Source of the DNA: a virus
Virus record (IMG/VR): IMGVR_UViG_3300020201_000052
Location: 1-39,143 of that record
Length of the DNA stretch: 39,143 nucleotides
Reading direction: 5' to 3' (one strand)
Shown: in pieces, positions 38,200-39,143 of the stretch
How the letters are laid out: each line of letters starts with the position of its first letter
Numbering within the stretch: the first letter of the stretch is position 1
Notes under the pieces: generated by a model
Told to the model about the DNA's origin: nothing
What the model saw: the letters and a program-made list of their open reading frames with translations, nothing else
The model's database searches: none
Translations under genes and position numbers: made by a program

Positions 38200-38469
38200 A
38201 TGACCTCTACTGACATCGCTCGCGCTGACCTCGCCGCCGCCGCCGCCGCCGCCTACTCTGTCACCCTCGACCTCGCACACTCTGCCCGCGCCCGCGCTGA
38301 TGCGGCATACGATGCCGCCGTTTGCACCCGCGCTGACGCTGTTCGCGCCCTGGCCGAAGCCGCCAGCGCTCACGCTGACGCTGTTCGCGCCCGTGCCGAT
38401 GCCGCTGCCGCTGATGCCGCCCTCGCCCTCGCCCTCGCCGATGTCGGCCGCGCCCGCGCCGATTCCTGA
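38200..38469 (+). CDS. Alanine-rich repeat protein 1
   Basis: An 89-aa frame starting MTSTDIARADLAAAAAAAYS and ending GRARADS. It is almost entirely Ala, Arg, Asp and Leu in short repeats (ARADAA, ADAVRA) with a shared YDAAVC motif. Codons nearly always end in C or T (GCC/GCT, CGC, GAC/GAT, CTC), as expected of a real gene. A single long amphipathic helix or coiled coil is likely. It resembles no virion or enzyme family that I know; Ala-rich helices occur in antifreeze and stress proteins and this is only a resemblance. No ribosome-binding site. Confidence 0.5.
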   Translation: MTSTDIARADLAAAAAAAYSVTLDLAHSARARADAAYDAAVCTRADAVRALAEAASAHADAVRARADAAAADAALALALADVGRARADS

Positions 38470-38504
38470 AACCCCGAAACCCCGACACCCGAAACCCCGA
38501 TCCC
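38470..38504 (+). repeat. GAAACCCC spacer between alanine-rich genes 1 and 2
   Basis: The TGA stop of gene 1 runs straight into the repeat (GAAACCCC-GAAACCCC-GACACCC-GAAACCCC-GATCCC) that ends at the next ATG. The opposite strand has five runs of three or more G spaced by 3-4 nt. Confidence 0.9.
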
Positions 38505-38981
38505 ATGCCCGATACAGCCCTCGCCCTCGCCTTCGCTCGCTTCCTGGCTGATGCCGCCCTGGCCGATGCCGCTCGCACCGACGTCGCCCGCGCCGATACA
38601 GCCCTCGCCCTTGCTCGCGCTCGCGCCAATGCCGATGCCGCCCTCGCCGATGGCGCTCGCGCCCGTGCCGATGCCGCTCGCGCCCAGTACGATGCCGCCG
38701 TTTGCAACCGCGCCGTTTGCAATCGCGCCGATGCCGCTCGCGCCGATGTCAGACTCTCTAATAGTGCCCTCGACCTAGCTCGCGCCGATGTAGCCAGCGC
38801 TCGCGCTCGCGCCCTGGCCGATGCCGCCAGCGCCAGCGCCGATGCCGACGACGCCGCCGACGCCGCCGCCAGTGCCCGCGCCCGTGTCGATGCCGCCGAG
38901 GCCAATGCGGCTTTTTCCGATGCGGCCTTTTCCGATGCCCTCCGCGCCGTCAATGCCGGCCGCGCCCGCGCCGATTCCTGA
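38505..38981 (+). CDS. Alanine-rich repeat protein 2
   Basis: A 158-aa frame of the same type as gene 1, nearly twice as long, beginning MPDTALALAFARFLADAA and ending in the same seven residues, GRARADS, with the same 3' nucleotides. It shares YDAAVCNRA with gene 1, duplicated as VCNRAVCNRA. Asp and Arg are scattered at 5-residue-like steps (ADAALADAARTDVARAD). Slippage and unequal recombination have clearly shaped it. Uses mainly GCC and CGC codons. Function unknown; no signal peptide or membrane segment. Confidence 0.5.
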   Translation: MPDTALALAFARFLADAALADAARTDVARADTALALARARANADAALADGARARADAARAQYDAAVCNRAVCNRADAARADVRLSNSALDLARADVASARARALADAASASADADDAADAAASARARVDAAEANAAFSDAAFSDALRAVNAGRARADS

Positions 38982-39024
38982 AACCCGAAACCCGAAACCC
39001 GAAACCCGACACCCGAGCCCGATC
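38982..39024 (+). repeat. GAAACCC spacer between alanine-rich genes 2 and 3
   Basis: Again the stop of the upstream gene merges into the repeat, here mostly 7-bp GAAACCC units, then GACACCC-GAGCCC-GATC and the ATG. Confidence 0.9.
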
Positions 39025-39143
39025 ATGACCACCTCCCGAGCCGCTGCTGCTGACGCTGCCTACGCTGCTGTCCGTGCTGCTGCTGCCCGTGCTGCTGCCT
39101 ACGCTGCTGACGCTGCTGCTGCCCGTGCTGCTGACGCCCGTGC
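39025..39143 (+). CDS. Alanine-rich repeat protein 3, cut by the window end
   Basis: Starts MTTSRAAAADAAYAAVRAAA and stays open to the edge with the same Ala/Asp/Arg/Tyr make-up. It uses GCT and CGT codons, where gene 2 uses mainly GCC and CGC, so peptide composition is kept while the DNA differs. The array therefore has at least three members and continues beyond the window. Confidence 0.45.
   Translation, partial: MTTSRAAAADAAYAAVRAAAARAAAYAADAAAARAADAR

Noticed and set aside
38261-38953. A 230-aa minus-strand frame across alanine-rich genes 1 and 2
   Set aside because: It spans the repeat spacer and has no ribosome site; the plus frames have pyrimidine-ending codons and consistent start/stop placement around spacers. 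Strand choice remains less certain than elsewhere.
1-39143. tRNA, rRNA, integrase, transposase or attachment sites
   Set aside because: None could be recognised on either strand by reading; att sites cannot be called without flanking sequence.

Overview
The window is GC-rich, densely coding DNA from a tailed double-stranded DNA phage with a long, non-contractile (siphovirus-type) tail. Evidence for this is a gpE-type major capsid protein, a tail tube protein, a frameshifted pair of tail assembly chaperones, a 1779-residue tape measure protein and a tail-tip block (BR0599-type protein, NlpC/P60 peptidase, large tail-tip protein). The host cannot be named. A lipoprotein that also carries a membrane segment, as in unimolecular spanins, hints at a Gram-negative host. 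No integrase, repressor or tRNA gene was found, so lifestyle is undecided. Both ends of the window cut through reading frames, so the genome continues on each side.

Layout: (1) 1-4009, plus strand: end of a replication block with a possible ssDNA-binding protein, a family A DNA polymerase, two small proteins and a RuvC-like resolvase. (2) 3882-5845, minus strand: portal protein and a putative neck/tail protein, running head-on into ruvC. (3) 5904-27497, plus strand: protease/scaffold, decoration protein, capsid, connectors, tail tube, chaperones, tape measure, tail tip, fibers and an unrecognised 513-aa protein. (4) 27498-27691: a hairpin-packed gap between two converging operons. (5) 27692-36656, minus strand, transcribed leftward: an unknown protein, two proteins sharing a tail-fiber-type domain (one a PKD/beta-helix spike), a sulfatase, the large terminase, a zinc-ribbon protein and a probable lysis cassette. 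(6) 36657-38199: repeat- and hairpin-rich DNA without convincing genes. (7) 38200-39143: a tandem array of Ala/Arg/Asp-rich genes separated by GAAACCC(C) repeats.

The most notable points are these. A type I sulfatase with an intact C-x-P-T-R formylglycine motif sits beside a beta-helix spike, which suggests a two-enzyme attack on a sulfated surface polysaccharide. The alanine-rich gene array with telomere-like spacers is unlike the rest of the window. The NlpC/P60 gene has an in-frame TAA just after its catalytic His, while coding continues 40 codons to a stop that overlaps the next start. Head genes are split over three places and both strands, which points to a mosaic genome. Smaller points are a -1 frameshift signal in the chaperone gene, an internal scaffold start in the protease gene, and several repeat families.

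All functions come from reading motifs and gene order; no database search was possible.
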